From Paenibacillus pabuli (GTDB lineage Bacteria > Bacillota > Bacilli > Paenibacillales > Paenibacillaceae): 64,000 bases of DNA. The position numbers and the translations under genes were made by a program. This document shows positions 17,218 through 26,300 of this stretch, piece by piece. Under the pieces are notes generated by a model. That model was not told the origin of the DNA and ran no database searches. It saw nothing but the letters and a program-made list of their open reading frames with translations. The DNA lies in contig NZ_CP073714.1 in assembly GCF_023101145.1 (NCBI RefSeq), positions 7,068,001-7,132,000 of the forward strand, in the 5' to 3' direction. Every line of letters starts with the position of its first letter. Within the stretch, counting starts at the first letter, position 1.

Positions 17218-17364
17218 TTACAACCAGCCATAGTGAATGGAGAAAGCCTTTTTGGATATATCGCATCTCGCACCAATATTACCTATTTCCCCTTCAGTGC
17301 ACTGTAAGGCGCCATCTGGATTGAGCTGATCAAATGCCTCTTTTGCTGCTTCTGCTTCCTGCTG
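17218..17364 (-). other. In-frame open stretch after the ATPase amber stop
   Basis: After the TAG that ends the ATPase gene the same frame stays open for 48 codons (QQEAEAAKEAFDQLNPDGAL at first, ending AFSIHYGWL) to a TAA. There is no ATG, GTG or TTG start in frame. It may be a decayed C-terminal extension, a readthrough tail, or chance. I recognise no family. Confidence 0.3.
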
Positions 17365-18423
17365 CTACTCTACAAGGACAAGCTTATCCTGCGGGAAAAT
17401 CAGATTAACCCGCTGTCCGCTGAGATATGGCTTCTCCATCTCCTGATTGGCCGTGAAGTCACCAAGTTCTGTCTCAATGACGTACTGATAACTGCGTCCA
17501 AGGTATGTGCTTACTTTGATAATTCCTGGCAAAGCATTTGTCATGTCTCCGGAGGTATCTCCACTAACGATCAGATCATCCGGGCGAATTGCACCTTTGC
17601 GTGCACCGGGACGTGCTGTTCCGGGATGCGCTGTTGCGGTGAACAAACGTCCACCTGCTTTTAGCGTGATCTCATCTCCTGCATCACTACGTTCAGCAAA
17701 CTCGATAAAATTATGGAAGCCGATAAATTGGGCTACAAATTCCGTAGCCGGGTATTTAAAAATCGTCTCCGGGCGGTCGAGCTGCTCGACTACGCCTTTG
17801 TTCATAATGGCTACCTGATCCGAGATGGAGAAACACTCCTCCTGGTCATGAGAGACATAAAGCGTCGTAATGCCCAGTTCCTGCTGAATGCGGCGGATCT
17901 CCACCCGCATGTTGAGTCTCAGGTTGGCATCCAGGTTACTGAGTGGCTCGTCGAACAATAGCAAATCCGGTTCAATGACCAGTGCGCGGGCAATCGCCAC
18001 ACGCTGACGCTGACCACCAGACAGTTCTGTCGGAAAACGTTTCTCAAACCCGATCAGGTTCACCACTTCAAGGATGCGCATCACACGTGACGAAATATCC
18101 TTGTCTTTCACCTTGCGCATCCGCAGGCCGAAGGCCACGTTGTCATAGACTGACAGATGCGGGAACAGCGCATAACTCTGAAATACAAATCCGAAATTCC
18201 GCTTGTTTACCGGAACCTTCGTATAATCCTTGCCGCCGAACATAAACTTGCCCTGTGTTGCTTCCAGGAATCCGGCGATGAGGCGCAGCGTAGTTGTTTT
18301 GCCGCAACCGCTCGGTCCGAGCAGGGAGAGCAGCTTACCTTTTTCCAGCTCCAATTGAAAATCCTTCAGGATCGTCTGGTTATCGTAAGCCACCGATACG
18401 CGATCCAATGTCAGCAATGCCAT
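17365..18423 (-). CDS. PotA-like ABC transporter ATPase, probable nucleoside/purine importer
   Basis: This is a 352-residue ATPase of the spermidine/putrescine-iron (PotA/FbpC) group. Walker A is GPSGCGKTT, the signature is LSGGQRQRVAIARALV, Walker B is LLFDEPLSNLD, and the H-loop is YVSHDQEE. A C-terminal TOBE-like domain occupies ~100 residues. The ATG at 18423 is preceded by GGAGG; an upstream TTG lies within that site. It follows the second permease with no real gap. The substrate is not shown by the ATPase, but the operon also encodes a nucleoside hydrolase and lies next to adenine deaminase. Confidence 0.88.
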   Translation of the reverse strand: MALLTLDRVSVAYDNQTILKDFQLELEKGKLLSLLGPSGCGKTTTLRLIAGFLEATQGKFMFGGKDYTKVPVNKRNFGFVFQSYALFPHLSVYDNVAFGLRMRKVKDKDISSRVMRILEVVNLIGFEKRFPTELSGGQRQRVAIARALVIEPDLLLFDEPLSNLDANLRLNMRVEIRRIQQELGITTLYVSHDQEECFSISDQVAIMNKGVVEQLDRPETIFKYPATEFVAQFIGFHNFIEFAERSDAGDEITLKAGGRLFTATAHPGTARPGARKGAIRPDDLIVSGDTSGDMTNALPGIIKVSTYLGRSYQYVIETELGDFTANQEMEKPYLSGQRVNLIFPQDKLVLVE

Positions 18424-18441
18424 AGCGTTCTGCGCCTCCAA

Positions 18442-19233
18442 TTAACGTTTAGTAAAGTATGAGAATCCGCCCATGATCCGTTCGATCACGAACATTAAAA
18501 GTCCAGTTAACACCATCAAGAGCACGGAAATGGCTGCAATGGTTGGGTCAAAATAATTTTCTACATAGGTTAGCATCTGAATTGGCAATGTGCTTACCCC
18601 TGGTCCGGTCATAAACACAGAAATATCCACGTTGTTGAACGACTCCAAAAAGGCAATCAGCACCGCCGCGAGAATGCCTGAGCGAATGTTAGGCAGCACG
18701 ATCTGGAAGAACGTTCTCACCCGTCCTGCGCCGAGACTCAGGGCTGCTTCTTCTACTGCAAAGTCAAAGCTCGACAGACTCGATGCGATAACGCGAATGA
18801 TAAATGGAAGCATAATAATCGTGTGACCGATCAGCAAACCCAAATACATCGGCAGATGATAGATCACGATCAGGTATTTCATCAATGTAAAACCAAGCAC
18901 GATTCCCGGAATGAGTACCGGAGACAGGAACAGTGCATTCAGCACGGACTTGCCTTTGAAATCGTAACGACTAAGTGCATACGCAGCCGGAACCCCGAGC
19001 AACAGCGCCAACAAATTCCCCAGCAGGGAAATGATGATGGACGTCTGGAACGTGCGGAGGAAACCGCCTGTGTTGAAAATATTCTCGTACCAGCGGAGGG
19101 AGAAGCCCTCCGGCGGAAATTTGAGTACTGTCCCCGGTTCAAACGAAGTCACCGAGATGATCAGAAGCGGGCCCAGCAGAAAGATAAAGACCAGCAGACT
19201 GAACAGGCCCAGCCCGATATGTTTCTCCCGCAT
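18442..19233 (-). CDS. PotC-like ABC permease
   Basis: This is a 263-residue permease with six hydrophobic segments. Its ATPase-coupling loop is VEEAALSLGAGRVRTFFQIVLPNIRSG. AAGGGG precedes the ATG. It begins four bases after the preceding permease gene and is followed by the ATPase gene, so the three are surely co-transcribed. The family imports polyamines, iron or small organic cations; context points to purine compounds here. Confidence 0.88.
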   Translation of the reverse strand: MREKHIGLGLFSLLVFIFLLGPLLIISVTSFEPGTVLKFPPEGFSLRWYENIFNTGGFLRTFQTSIIISLLGNLLALLLGVPAAYALSRYDFKGKSVLNALFLSPVLIPGIVLGFTLMKYLIVIYHLPMYLGLLIGHTIIMLPFIIRVIASSLSSFDFAVEEAALSLGAGRVRTFFQIVLPNIRSGILAAVLIAFLESFNNVDISVFMTGPGVSTLPIQMLTYVENYFDPTIAAISVLLMVLTGLLMFVIERIMGGFSYFTKR

Positions 19234-19237
19234 ATGT

Positions 19238-20056
19238 CTACCCCTTCGGATTTAAAGTTTTGGCCATTTTGTTCATGACACCGACCACGACAAACGTAAT
19301 GACAATCATAATCGCGGCAACGACCGAGGCCAGATACCAGTCGTTCAGGGTCATGGCGTTCTGATAAAGGAACGTCGCAATGACGCGCTGTTTGCCTCCC
19401 AATAGTGCAGGCGTCGTATAAGCCGTCAGGCTTCCGACAAAAACAAGTACGGCACCGATCACGAGACCTGGCACAGCCAGCGGGAATACCACCCGGCGGA
19501 ATGCCGTGAAGCGTGATGCACCCAGACTCTGGGCTGCCTTAAGCAGATCACCGTCAATGTTCTCAAGGACACCGACCAGGGAAATGATCATGAGGGGCAG
19601 GAACAGATGGGTCAAACCAATCATCATGGCTGCCGGCGTGTACAGAATATCCAGCGGCTTATCCACGATACCAAGCCCAACGAGGGCGTTGTTGATCAGC
19701 CCTTTGCGTCCGAGAATAATCATCCAGCTAAACGAGCGTACAACCGGACTCGTTAGTAGTGGGAAGATGGCCAGCGCGAGCAGAATGCCTTTGCGGCGCG
19801 GCGCTTTTCGTGAGATATAATAAGCTGTCGGGAATCCGAGCACCACGCAAACGATAGTGGTGACCACGCTGACTTGCAGCGTCGTAAGCAATATTTTCAA
19901 AAAGTAAGGGTCTCTGAAAAAATGCATGTATCCTTCAAACGTGAAGGAGTTTTCCTGAAAAAATGTCGATCCGATCGTCAGGACAATCGGAATGATCATA
20001 AATGCCGCCAAAAATATGAATCCTGGCAGCAATAGCCAGTATACTGATTTCTTCAT
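19238..20056 (-). CDS. PotB-like ABC permease
   Basis: This is a 272-residue permease, the partner of the one downstream. The coupling loop is LLKAAQSLGASRFTAFRRVVFP. AGGAG precedes the ATG. Nearly 200 bp separate it from the nucleoside hydrolase gene upstream, and most of that gap is a hairpin repeat (copy B). The operon may therefore be attenuated or processed at this point. Confidence 0.88.
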   Translation of the reverse strand: MKKSVYWLLLPGFIFLAAFMIIPIVLTIGSTFFQENSFTFEGYMHFFRDPYFLKILLTTLQVSVVTTIVCVVLGFPTAYYISRKAPRRKGILLALAIFPLLTSPVVRSFSWMIILGRKGLINNALVGLGIVDKPLDILYTPAAMMIGLTHLFLPLMIISLVGVLENIDGDLLKAAQSLGASRFTAFRRVVFPLAVPGLVIGAVLVFVGSLTAYTTPALLGGKQRVIATFLYQNAMTLNDWYLASVVAAIMIVITFVVVGVMNKMAKTLNPKG

Positions 20057-20078
20057 CGCGGTACTCCTGACATAAGAA

Positions 20079-20244
20079 TTAGAGATTTATACTCGGGTAC
20101 TCCGATTGCAGTACCGTCCTTCGATCCCTGTTATCCCCCGATTTTTCTGATTCCTTATCAATGGAGAAAATCGGGGGATAAAGGGGAACGCTTCGCTTCT
20201 CCAGATCGGTTCTGCACTCTTCGCAATCGTATAAATATCTTATT
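20079..20244. repeat. Hairpin-forming intergenic repeat, copy B (inside an operon)
   Basis: About 166 bp. Ends pair through TTTATAC (20086-20092) and GTATAAA (20229-20235). The inner stem is perfect: TTATCCCCCGATTTT with AAAATCGGGGGATAA. It is related to copies at 2990, 22422 and 62139 by CTTTCGATCGCTGTTATC-like and GCTTCGCTTCT segments. Confidence 0.8.
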
Positions 20245-20255
20245 GGGTCGAGCAA

Positions 20256-21194
20256 TTAAGAATTTAACGCGTTGATAAACAACTCAAGGAACGCTTCGGC
20301 GTCTACTGTTTCGCAGACGAGTGTGTTGGGCTGTTCGCCCAAACGGTTTTGGAAGTCGCATACCATCTGGCCATCGCACAGGCGGCTGGCTGTCTCTACA
20401 TCGACGTAATACGCTTTGCGTCCAACCAGTTCCGGGGCAAGCGCGACGCCCACTGCTAGTGGATCATGCAGGGCACATGCGCGTATTCCGTTCATTTCTT
20501 CATACCGCTTGATGTAAATCTCTGTGCTCTGTGCCACGTAATCGCGCAATACCAGATTAGTCAATCGTCCGATGGCTTCTTCGTTCAGCAGCGTTTGACG
20601 GGTAACATCCAAGCCAACCTGCGTCAGCTTCTCGAAACCTGCATGCATGACAATGCGTGCGGCTTCGGGATCGGCGTACGTGTTGTACTCCGCAGTAGGT
20701 GTAACATTGCCATGTCCACGAACGACGCCACCCATAAAGATGACTTCCTTCAATAATGCAGGTAGCTCAGGACACTTCATCAGAGCCAGCGCCAGATTCG
20801 TTAACGGCGCGGTCATAATGAGTGTTAATTCGCCTGGGTACAACTTCGCTTGTTCAACGATAAAGTCCGGGGCAAAACCTTCATCCGCCTGCTTGGACAC
20901 GGCCGGATCAGGCAGCGCACCGCCCAATCCGTCTTGTCCGTGTACCCGGTGTTCATAGTGAGACTTGCGCGTGAGAGGGCCAGCTGCTCCGGCAATGACC
21001 GGAATGGAGGGCGCTCCTGCCAGCTCGAGAATTTTGCATGTATTATCCGTTGCCTGCTGGAGCGATACGTTCCCACAGACTGTGGTAATTCCGAGAATGT
21101 CCAGCTTCCGACTTTTGACGGCCAGCAAGATTGCCAGCGCGTCATCAATACCAGTATCCACATCCAGAATGATGCGATTTCCTGTTTCACTCAT
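20256..21194 (-). CDS. Nucleoside hydrolase (inosine/uridine-preferring family)
   Basis: This 312-residue enzyme hydrolyses ribonucleosides to base and ribose. The N-terminal calcium-binding motif is intact: ILDVDTGIDDALAIL. Other family marks are IMTAPLTNLALAL, FMGGVVRGHGNVTPTAEYN and the late Asp in ALHDPLAVGVAL. No signal peptide is present, so it acts in the cytoplasm on imported nucleosides. AAAGGAG precedes the ATG. It sits between the binding-protein gene and the permease genes, tightly tying the transporter to nucleosides. Base preference cannot be told. Confidence 0.92.
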   Translation of the reverse strand: MSETGNRIILDVDTGIDDALAILLAVKSRKLDILGITTVCGNVSLQQATDNTCKILELAGAPSIPVIAGAAGPLTRKSHYEHRVHGQDGLGGALPDPAVSKQADEGFAPDFIVEQAKLYPGELTLIMTAPLTNLALALMKCPELPALLKEVIFMGGVVRGHGNVTPTAEYNTYADPEAARIVMHAGFEKLTQVGLDVTRQTLLNEEAIGRLTNLVLRDYVAQSTEIYIKRYEEMNGIRACALHDPLAVGVALAPELVGRKAYYVDVETASRLCDGQMVCDFQNRLGEQPNTLVCETVDAEAFLELFINALNS

Positions 21195-21303
21195 ACATTC
21201 CCAACTCCTTTGCCATTAAATGGTTGCTTGCTGCAAATGTTGTTTGTCGAACAATTCATATCATTACTGCTATTCGTCATTATCGTTCAAACGCAAGTTA
21301 CGC

Positions 21304-22377
21304 TTATTGTGCAATCTCACGGTTCCAGCGATCTGTCCATGCTTTGGCCTGTTGATTCACAAATTCCATATCCAGCTTGTTCAGTTTGCCAACGACATCA
21401 GCACCATATGTTACGCCTTCAGCTTCTTCAGCAGTCAATTCAACCTTCGTATTCACTGGGGAGTCCACTTTGGCTTTGGCCGATTTGGCTTGTACATCCT
21501 GGCTCAACTGCCAGTTGATGAATTCTTCGGCGAGTTCTTTGTTTTTGCTGCCTTTTACAACGTTGATCGTATTCATGACTGCATACGCACCTTCGCTAGG
21601 TGTAACAAACTTCGCATTTGGCACTGCCGCTTTCAGATCCTTGAAGTACATTTCCATAATTGGTCCGCCAGCAATCTCTTCCTGGGAGAACATGTTCACG
21701 AATTCGGAAGTTTGTGTGTAAAATTTAACTACGTTGCCGCTTAATTTTTTCAGCTCCGCAAATGCTGCATCTTCATTAAACGTATCATTTCCGGCTACAC
21801 GGGATGCTGCATCCAAGACCATCGGGCCTGCTGTTGCCGTAATATTCGGAATCGTCAGGTTATTGGCAAAAGCCGGGTCCCACAGATCAGCCCATGAAGT
21901 GACTTCTTTGGAAACGAGGTCCGGGTTATAAGCGATTCCGAGCTGTCCAACCGTGTAAGCCGGGCCGTAATCTTCGCCAAGCGGTGCTTTGGCAATATCA
22001 TAAATATCATTCACATTCGGAATTTTGGAACGGTCGATTTTTTCAAACAAACCTTCATCAATACCTTGCTGTGCATAGTAATCAGACAAATAAATCACAT
22101 CGACATTGGATGTGCCTTGGCGGATTTTGTTCAAACGCTCAGCGTTGTTGCCCACTTCAAGCACGATGTCTACATTATGTTCTTTTTCAAATGGACCAAA
22201 TACTTCTTCATTGAAGAAATCTTCCGAGAACCCCCAAGTGGAGATGACCAGTTTGGTTGGCGCCGTGCCCCCGCTGCCTGATCCGCCTGTTGCATTCTCT
22301 GTACTGCTGCCGCATCCTGCAAGTAATACCGATGTCATTGCCACTGCCGCCAAACCGCTAATCCACTTTTTCATCAT
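21304..22377 (-). CDS. PotD-like lipoprotein, substrate-binding component of the nucleoside-linked ABC importer
   Basis: This is a 357-residue extracellular binding protein. The signal peptide ends VLLAGCGSS, a clear lipobox. The mature domain resembles PotD/thiamine/iron-binding proteins (LVISTWGFSEDFFNEEVFGPF; YTVGQLGIAYNPDLV). I chose the ATG at 22377 with AGGGGGA upstream; an in-frame start 15 codons earlier has no ribosome site. It is the first gene of the operon. A 228-bp hairpin repeat sits only 45 bp upstream of the start codon, so it may lie in the promoter or 5' leader. Confidence 0.88.
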   Translation of the reverse strand: MMKKWISGLAAVAMTSVLLAGCGSSTENATGGSGSGGTAPTKLVISTWGFSEDFFNEEVFGPFEKEHNVDIVLEVGNNAERLNKIRQGTSNVDVIYLSDYYAQQGIDEGLFEKIDRSKIPNVNDIYDIAKAPLGEDYGPAYTVGQLGIAYNPDLVSKEVTSWADLWDPAFANNLTIPNITATAGPMVLDAASRVAGNDTFNEDAAFAELKKLSGNVVKFYTQTSEFVNMFSQEEIAGGPIMEMYFKDLKAAVPNAKFVTPSEGAYAVMNTINVVKGSKNKELAEEFINWQLSQDVQAKSAKAKVDSPVNTKVELTAEEAEGVTYGADVVGKLNKLDMEFVNQQAKAWTDRWNREIAQ

Positions 22378-22421
22378 GATCCTGATTCCCCCTGATATGT
22401 GTGATTTAACAACCCAAACCA

Positions 22422-22649
22422 TTAAGTTGAACTAGCATGATAACGCATTTCACGTAGAAAACAGAAAGAACCTGGAGAAACAGCGTATTCGCCTAAAAAC
22501 TTTCTGAAAGAAAGCTGCTTAGGAAGCATAAGCTATCACCAGATTCCTACCTTATAAAAGGGAATAAAAGAAATCTTGGGATAACAGCGATCGGAAGGTC
22601 TTCTGATTTTCGAAGGGTACATGCGTTATTTAGGGCTAGTTCAACTTAA
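22422..22649. repeat. Hairpin-forming intergenic repeat, copy D (reverse orientation)
   Basis: 228 bp, bounded by TTAAGTTGAACTAGC and its complement GCTAGTTCAACTTAA. The ends continue as ATAACGCAT paired with ATGCGTTAT. The conserved GATAACAGCGATCGGAAGG core marks the reverse orientation. The internal stem has decayed more than in other copies. The identical length to copy C (228 bp) is notable. Confidence 0.85.
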
Positions 22650-22657
22650 AAAACAAA

Positions 22658-22695
22658 AAGAAAAGCATTCTTGTATAAACAAGAACACTTTTCTT
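22658..22695. terminator. Bidirectional terminator-like hairpin
   Basis: AAGAAAAG-CA-TTCTTGT and ACAAGAA-CA-CTTTTCTT form a stem with symmetric CA mismatches. On the minus strand a T-rich tract follows, so it could terminate the gene at 22854. Confidence 0.6.
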
Positions 22696-22853
22696 CGTAA
22701 ACAAAGGAAAGCGACACCCGCTGCCGGTACATCATCGGTTTCTGCTTCAGAATCAATCCGAAGACAGACGCCATCATATGAAATTGTTTGTTCGGAATTA
22801 GAAGCATGAACGGGAACCACATACAACGCATGAATCGAACCAGTCGATCCATC

Positions 22854-23198
22854 CTATGCCTGTTCCAATATCACATTCGTGATGGCCCACTGCGTGGACG
22901 CATCATAATCCCGTAATACAGCTTCGATTGGCAAACCCATGTGCTGCTCCAACTTCTCCCTGAATTTCTTCTTATACAAGACAGACATGCGGAAGTCCAC
23001 TTCCAGCTTCAAGCCGGGGGCCTCCCCTTCCAGGGCGTCAGAGCGCGGTGAACGTCGGTGCTTCGCGTAGAAGGTCACAATGTTCTGATCAATGGTCACT
23101 CTCAGGAGAGTGGTGCCAAAGCCGAACAGTTCCTTCGAAATTTCGTTATAATACTGGCACATCTTCTTCTTGCTCTCATTGCTGTCCAGCAGTTCCAT
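22854..23198 (-). CDS. DUF2294-family protein
   Basis: This is a 114-residue soluble protein with the DUF2294 pattern: an N-terminal helix (KKKMCQYYNEISKELFG), a strand pair (TLLRVTIDQNIVTFYAKHRRS), and a helical middle (SVLYKKKFREKLEQHMG). The function of the family is not known to me with certainty. The ATG at 23198 follows GGGTGAG closely; an in-frame GTG four codons earlier is possible. It is flanked by the fructan locus and a repeat and is not obviously in an operon. The frame continues open for about 69 codons after its TAG, probably by chance. Confidence 0.7.
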   Translation of the reverse strand: MELLDSNESKKKMCQYYNEISKELFGFGTTLLRVTIDQNIVTFYAKHRRSPRSDALEGEAPGLKLEVDFRMSVLYKKKFREKLEQHMGLPIEAVLRDYDASTQWAITNVILEQA

Positions 23199-23399
23199 GA
23201 ACTCACCCACATCATTTACTACCGTACGTTCGACGTGTTAACACGATTGATTATACATATATCTACGATTTTAGGCAACCCAAAAGATATAGTTAACATG
23301 CAAATAACACATAAAAGCGAACGATAGGTAAACTAACGATAACAATTCGTAAATGTTCACCGTGAGCGTGCTTGGAGATAACTGCACCCTTTTTCGCTA

Positions 23400-26300
23400 T
23401 TATTGTTGCTTAATAACCCACTTTTGATACTCATTTTCTTGACGAAACTCATCCATTACCAGCTCCGTCCCATCCTCGGATATGCCAAGTGCTTTCCCGT
23501 TATGAGAACTTGTAATGTGCATCGTCCCATCCTCATTCTTTGAAATGTTCCAGCGTTGATTCGCATAACCAAGATAGGAGTAGAGCTGAATACGATTCTG
23601 TCCTACATCCCAATCAAGAGACATTCCGCTCAAGGTTCGAATGGAGTAAGCGCCGGAATCATCGCCCGTTGGCACAAGTACCCATTTAAAGCCTTCACTT
23701 GCATTCTCTCTCTCGTCAGCAACCTTTACCACTTCTCCTGCTTCAGATGGAACAGCTTGCACCGCAACGGGACGTCCTGTGTTACGAATCATCACCTGCT
23801 CCAAGTCTGCTTTCTTCCTACCAATTGCATTCACATTCTGGAAGGACGCATTCCCACCGAACACATGAAGTCCAAAATGTCCTTCGGCAAACGTTCCATC
23901 CTGAAGATCCAGGATTCGCTCACCGTCCATATCAACCTGGATTCGAGGACCGTTTGCCTGAATCTGGATGTGATACGTATGATCTTTACGAACGAATCTC
24001 GGGATTTGAGCAAGCACTTGTCGATTTTCAAATTTCCCATTTACTTTATAAAATAGTCGGATCGACTTCAGGTTAGGGTCCATATTCAAATAGTAGCCGC
24101 TTCGTCCATCCTCACTTGCACGGAATACAATAGACCCCGCTCCCCCCTGAGCGCCCAGCGTCAGATCAGCATCATATTGAAAATCGCCTGCCGTTTCCTG
24201 TGCAATATACTGTGTATCTCCACTATAGGTGCCCTGTATGCCTTGTTTGGAAATAAGCCACTCGGCAATTGATTTATCTGACTTCCATCCAGATAAGTTG
24301 GTATGGAATATGCCACTGGATACCGTAATCGGTATTTGGGCAGAAGCTTTGCCGTCTGCCGTTGATACCGTTACCACTGCTTCGCCTCCACCTACAGCTC
24401 GAACCGTCGCTTTCGTTTGATCCGAATGAATGATTTGCACCACTTTAGGATTGCTTACCTTCCATTTCAACGGTTGAGTGGCAGCTTTTCCGGGCCTGCC
24501 TTCCACTGTGGCGTACAGCGTTTGTATCTGCCCAACATTCGCCGTTTTTCTTTGCACATCTGCAACAACTTGAGTCTTGGAGGGTGCGCTCTTTCTCCAG
24601 ATGTTATCCAAGGCATACACCTTCATGGAGCTCACCTTCACTTCCCCACCAAGACTATAGACGGTCATTGCCCTTCCCGCCGGATCTGGAAAAATGACAT
24701 CCGAGAAGACAACCTTTCCATCATTACCAAAGACCTCAACGGAGGATTCATCAACAAATATGCGCAGCTTCACCTTTCGATTTTCCGGTTTTAACGGGGC
24801 TTCGTGGACCTTGGTAAATAAGTCCGAGAAGCTCATGTCACCTGAAGCAGTACGATCCACGAACATGCTCTGCTTATCCACTCTGTACCCCACTGTGGTT
24901 TTCTGCCCCTCCCTCTGACGCAGTTGAAAACCAAACTCGGTTACAGAGCTATTAGCCGGAATTTCCACTTCAGCTTCAATCTCATAAGCACCTGCCGTTA
25001 GACCCTCCAGCGGATTTTTTGTTTTTGGTCCAACCATCATTTGTTGTGCACTATATAGGTTATGCCGCAGTGTCTGGAGTTCATTGATTGGTGTTTGTAC
25101 CAAACGTACGCCTTCATCCGTGGTTCGAAGAAAGACTTCTCTCGGTATGGTCAGCTGTCCTTTCCATGAGGAAGTCGGGAATTCAAACGGATAATCCCAG
25201 TTCGTCATCCATGCAAGCATCACTTTCCGCTGATCAGGCATATTTGCAAAAGACATCGATGCGTAGAACTCCTTACCGAAGTCCGTTCTCAACACTTTCC
25301 CAGCCGGATGATCGTTCAGGAATTTCCCATCAGCGGTTAGCTGGCCTACAAAATACTCCGCATCTGATCCTTGGGTTTTCGGATTGGCCCCTGTACTGAT
25401 CATAAGCACCCACTTACGTTGACCCGTTCCATCTACAGGCAGCTGAATCAGATCGGGACACTCCCACACACCACCTCGAACATAATCGCCATATCCGAAG
25501 TTATCGGTTAAAGTCCAATCGAGCAGATTGGTGGAAGTAAAGAACCGGATGTGATCCCCGCCGGACACCACCATCACCCAGCGGTTATGGTCTTCATCCC
25601 GGACGACCTTGGGATCACGGAAATCCCAGCTGCCCGGGTCGTCACCGTTCTTGCCAGGGTTATCAATAACAATTGGACGATCTTTAGCGTATTGCCAATT
25701 CCGGCCTTGATCAGTACTATAGGCGAGGCCGATACGCTGATTGCCACCAGGTCTATCCGGATGATAGGAAGTGTAGTACGCAATCAGACCTTTTCCGCCC
25801 GAATCCGTGAACAGACCAGAGGCATTATTCAGATCAGCAATTGCTGATCCTGACCATACATGACCCTGATCGTTCCAGGGCAAAGCAATAGGTAAACGCT
25901 TCCAATGTATAAGATCAGAACTGACTGCATGAGCCCATGTGCCTCCATCCTGATGAAACAGATGATATTCTCCTTCGTAATAGACCAGCCCGTTTGGATC
26001 ACTTGCCGATCCCCGAATCGGAGAATAGTGGTATTGGGGACGATAATTTTCCTTGTAGTACACCGACTCTTCCGTCACATAGATATCCTGAAAATAAGCC
26101 ATGCCTTGTTGAACGACAAGTCCAGCATTTCCATTCGCGTAGCTTTTATCTGTGACCTCAACAGCCGCAGGCGTGTACCCATCCACATAGACCTGAATCA
26201 GGCTGCCCGAGGCTATAACTTCGATGTGATGCCTCGCTCCCGGTTGGCTTGGAACCTTACGATTCGAGCTGGCGAGCACGGTACCATCCGCTTTTCGAAG

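Noticed and set aside
17166..17364. Purine riboswitch before adenine deaminase or its transporter
   Set aside because: I looked for the conserved purine-aptamer junction sequences in this gap and before the operon and did not find them.
22644..22853. In-frame open stretch of about 69 codons after the DUF2294 amber stop
   Set aside because: It includes a terminator-like hairpin and ends in low-complexity sequence. A run of this length is expected by chance somewhere in a window with ~50 genes.
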